Source: Funneliformis mosseae
Lineage: Eukaryota > Glomeromycota > Glomeromycetes > Glomerales > Glomeraceae
Direction of reading: 5' to 3'
NCBI GenBank assembly: GCA_910592005.1
Contig: CAJVPP010001369.1
Span: 1-20,487, forward strand
DNA length: 20,487 bases
Shown: positions 18,375 to 20,487 of the stretch, in pieces
Position numbering within the stretch: the stretch's first letter is position 1
How the letters are laid out: each line of letters opens with the position of its first letter
The notes under the pieces: model-generated
Told to the model about the DNA's origin: nothing
Database searches by the model: none
The model's input: only the letters and a program-made list of their open reading frames with translations
Program-made: the position numbers and the translations under genes

Positions 18375-18704
18375 TTGAGATTATACTCATGCATGCACCA
18401 TGTTCAATTTAAAAAGAATAAAAGGGCAATTTTTCAAGCTACACCAATGAAAATATTTTTACTCTATTAACGTTAATGATAAATTTGAAATAAATGGTAA
18501 ATCTTCAAAATCAAACTATAACTAATTTCATTAAGTTAGGTACTTGAGAATACCCGTAATAAATTAAATCAGAAAAATAAAAATAATTATTTATATTAAA
18601 TAAAAGGGATATATGCAAATTAAATAATAATTTAATAAACAAAACAAAATTAAATCAATCCGAAATTAAATGAAAATAAACATAATTAAATAAAATTTAA
18701 ATTA

Positions 18705-18774
18705 AAATCGCGGCGGTATAAAAAAAAAGTGATTAATTAAATTTGAAAATTAATTAAATAAAAGCCCGCGATTA
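18705..18774. repeat. hairpin with aatcgcgg/cccgcgatt arms
   Basis: The arms aatcgcggcgg (18705-18715) and gcccgcgatt (18764-18773) face each other around an inner palindrome of ttaattaaattt and aaattaattaa. This is a small stem of about 70 bp inside A-rich sequence; possibly a decayed MITE. Confidence 0.4.
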
Positions 18775-19071
18775 CAAAAAAAAATTTTTGCGGATAATTT
18801 AAATTATTTAAAAAAAATTAAAAACAAATTTAAAAAATTAAATTTAAAAAATTTACATAATCATCAAAATTAGAAAATTCAAATATAATAGTTACTATAC
18901 AATATTTTCTTTTTTTTATATTTTTTTTACTACTATATCATTAGAAAAATTTAAAATTGATCTAAATTAAAATATCTTTAAAATATTCATCTTATTTTTC
19001 TTCTTATACAGAAAATATGAATTTATAAAAGAAATTGTAACTTATCTATTAAATCAATTTTTAGAGAATAG

Positions 19072-19176
19072 TAATAAATATTTTCTACTTAAAGTAACTT
19101 TTAAAGTTATAATTATTATCTTCTTGACTTTAAATTATAGTTAACTTATTTTACATAAAAAGTAATATTAATACTT
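19072..19176 (+). repeat. dispersed repeat, right copy, AT-shifted
   Basis: This is the partner of 71-174 in the same orientation. In the better-aligned right half, about nine C positions of the other copy read T here and three G read A, with few other changes. About six of the nine C-to-T changes are in CpA context. Confidence 0.6.
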
Positions 19177-20357
19177 TTAACTATTGAAAAATAGTTAGTT
19201 ATAGCTTTTTAGCTCTTTTAATAACAAAGTTATAGAATTTTTAAAGATTTATAATGAAGTAATAAAATATTTAAATTTGAAAATACAAACTTACTTTAAA
19301 TTTAATAATAATTTATTTTAAGCTTAACAATATCTCTTTAAAATAAAAATCATTTATATATAGGATATTATATTTTAAATGATAAATTAGATTATGATAT
19401 TTTAAAAATATATTTTATTATATTATTTATAATTATTTAAAAATATTTGTAATAATATATTTATATATATTATTTAATATTTATGATAAATTCAACTGTC
19501 AGATAATTTGATTCTAAAACTTATAATTGATTTTAAATATAAATTAATAATCTAATAGATTTATCAAATAAGCAAAATATCAATTTAATAATTATATATA
19601 TAATTATATAAAAATTTACAGAATAAAATGAAAGCTTTTTTAAATAATTATAATATCTAAATTGTTTAAATTAAGGTTTTACTTAAAGAATAAATTTCAA
19701 TTAAGTTGTACTATAAATAAATTTAATTGCATCATAAATTTACAACTTAATTATGCTATTTTTTTAATTATAATACTTATTTTAATTAATATTATAAAAC
19801 TATTATTAGAAATTTATTAAAATTTATAATATAATATTAATTTTATATTGGTAATAAATATTATTTTATTATAAAGCTAAATGTGTTAAAATTATCTATT
19901 CTTATTATTTATAAAAAATATTATAAAATTATAAAAAGAATTATATAAAAAATATTTAGATTATCTTTTTAATTGAATTTAAAAAACATATTTATAAATT
20001 GTTAAAATATTATTATATTAATATAAAAAGATAAACTTTAAAAATATTATAAAAGTATATGACTTTATTATATATATTACTTAAAAATCTAGTAATTTAA
20101 GCATTCTTATAAATATAAAAATAAATAGTGACTATAGTTTTATAGTTACTTGAATAACATAATTATAATATTTAGCTAATAATTCTTTTGATTGCAAGAA
20201 GATAAATAGATTTTATATACAATAAGGATAACCTAATTAGGATTAAAATAATTGAAAAAATTATAAAAAGTAATATTATTTATTAAAAATATTTCTTTCT
20301 AATTAAGAAAAAAGATTTTTATTATAAGGGTGCTGACATATATTAGCTAATATTTTA

Positions 20358-20379
20358 GGGGGTGGGGGGGTAGCAGGGG
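20358..20379 (+). other. G-rich tract, potential G-quadruplex
   Basis: Runs of five, seven and four G lie within 22 bases, separated by t and tagca, enough for four G3 tracts. It is the only such cluster in the window and is surrounded by AT-rich DNA. Confidence 0.6.
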
Positions 20380-20487
20380 ATCTTAGGTTACACATAAACT
20401 TATAAATCATGTGATAAATGTAATATCTTATTTTATTAATACTATATATCGATATCAATACAAATATAGTTAGACCTCATCAATAAA

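Larger units (their letters stand above)
18380..20357. other. very AT-rich terminal spacer
   Basis: Apart from the hairpin at 18705 and the dispersed repeat copy at 19072, it contains aattaaat-like low-complexity words and AT palindromes only. No reading frame of interest is seen. Confidence 0.6.

Overview
The window is extremely AT-rich eukaryotic DNA. It has short GT-AG introns, many homopolymers, dispersed hairpin repeats and one large gene joining a TKL-like protein kinase to Sel1-like repeats (SLRs). Lineage-specific expansion of kinase and Sel1 genes in a low-GC, repeat-rich genome is typical of arbuscular mycorrhizal fungi (Glomeromycotina, for example Rhizophagus). I infer that origin from gene style only; no marker gene is present.

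The only gene I can support well lies on the minus strand, from 13115 down to 10711. Four exons encode a complete non-RD kinase domain (G-loop, catalytic Lys, HCD-LHALN loop, DFG, C-lobe) followed by a linker and about eight SLRs, 725 residues in all. The SLR array does not end at the stop codon. It continues for about 2.6 kb (10710 to about 8110) as another 23-24 units with strict 108-bp periodicity, broken by three CAA-to-TAA stops and by frameshifts. Inside this tail a 539-bp block (five SLR units minus one base) is tandemly duplicated with no difference that I can see. Both copies carry the same 1-bp deletion, so the deletion came before the duplication.

The left part (1-8100) is gene-poor and consists of decaying repeats: a cluster of inverted repeats (187-475), a Tc1/mariner-like transposase relic (819-1096), a diverged 60-bp tandem repeat with 9-bp microsatellites inside it (2500-3420), two MITE-like elements (4177-4343, 4660-4787), a broken unrecognised coding remnant (5165-5491), and a dense palindrome cluster (5615-6640). 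The centre of that cluster is a foldback element (5873-6478): two arms of 14 and 15 units built on TTTCGCCGAA, inverted around a spacer. One CpG of the unit is often changed to TG or CA, while the other CpG is kept in every unit.

The right part (13116-20487) holds the upstream region of the kinase gene, a diverged tandem duplication of about 600 bp (14028-15287), scattered coding relics (16834-17042), a second kinase fragment whose exons no longer join in frame (17284-17612), a TGACCCG-rich segment (17890-18085), AT-rich spacer, and an isolated G-rich stretch at the end (20358-20379). A repeat of about 100 bp at 71-174 has a diverged copy at 19072-19176, with most changes running C-to-T or G-to-A.

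No rRNA, tRNA, CRISPR array or intact transposase was found. The most unusual item is the foldback array of CCGAA units. The most informative evolutionary record is the SLR array, caught during expansion and decay.
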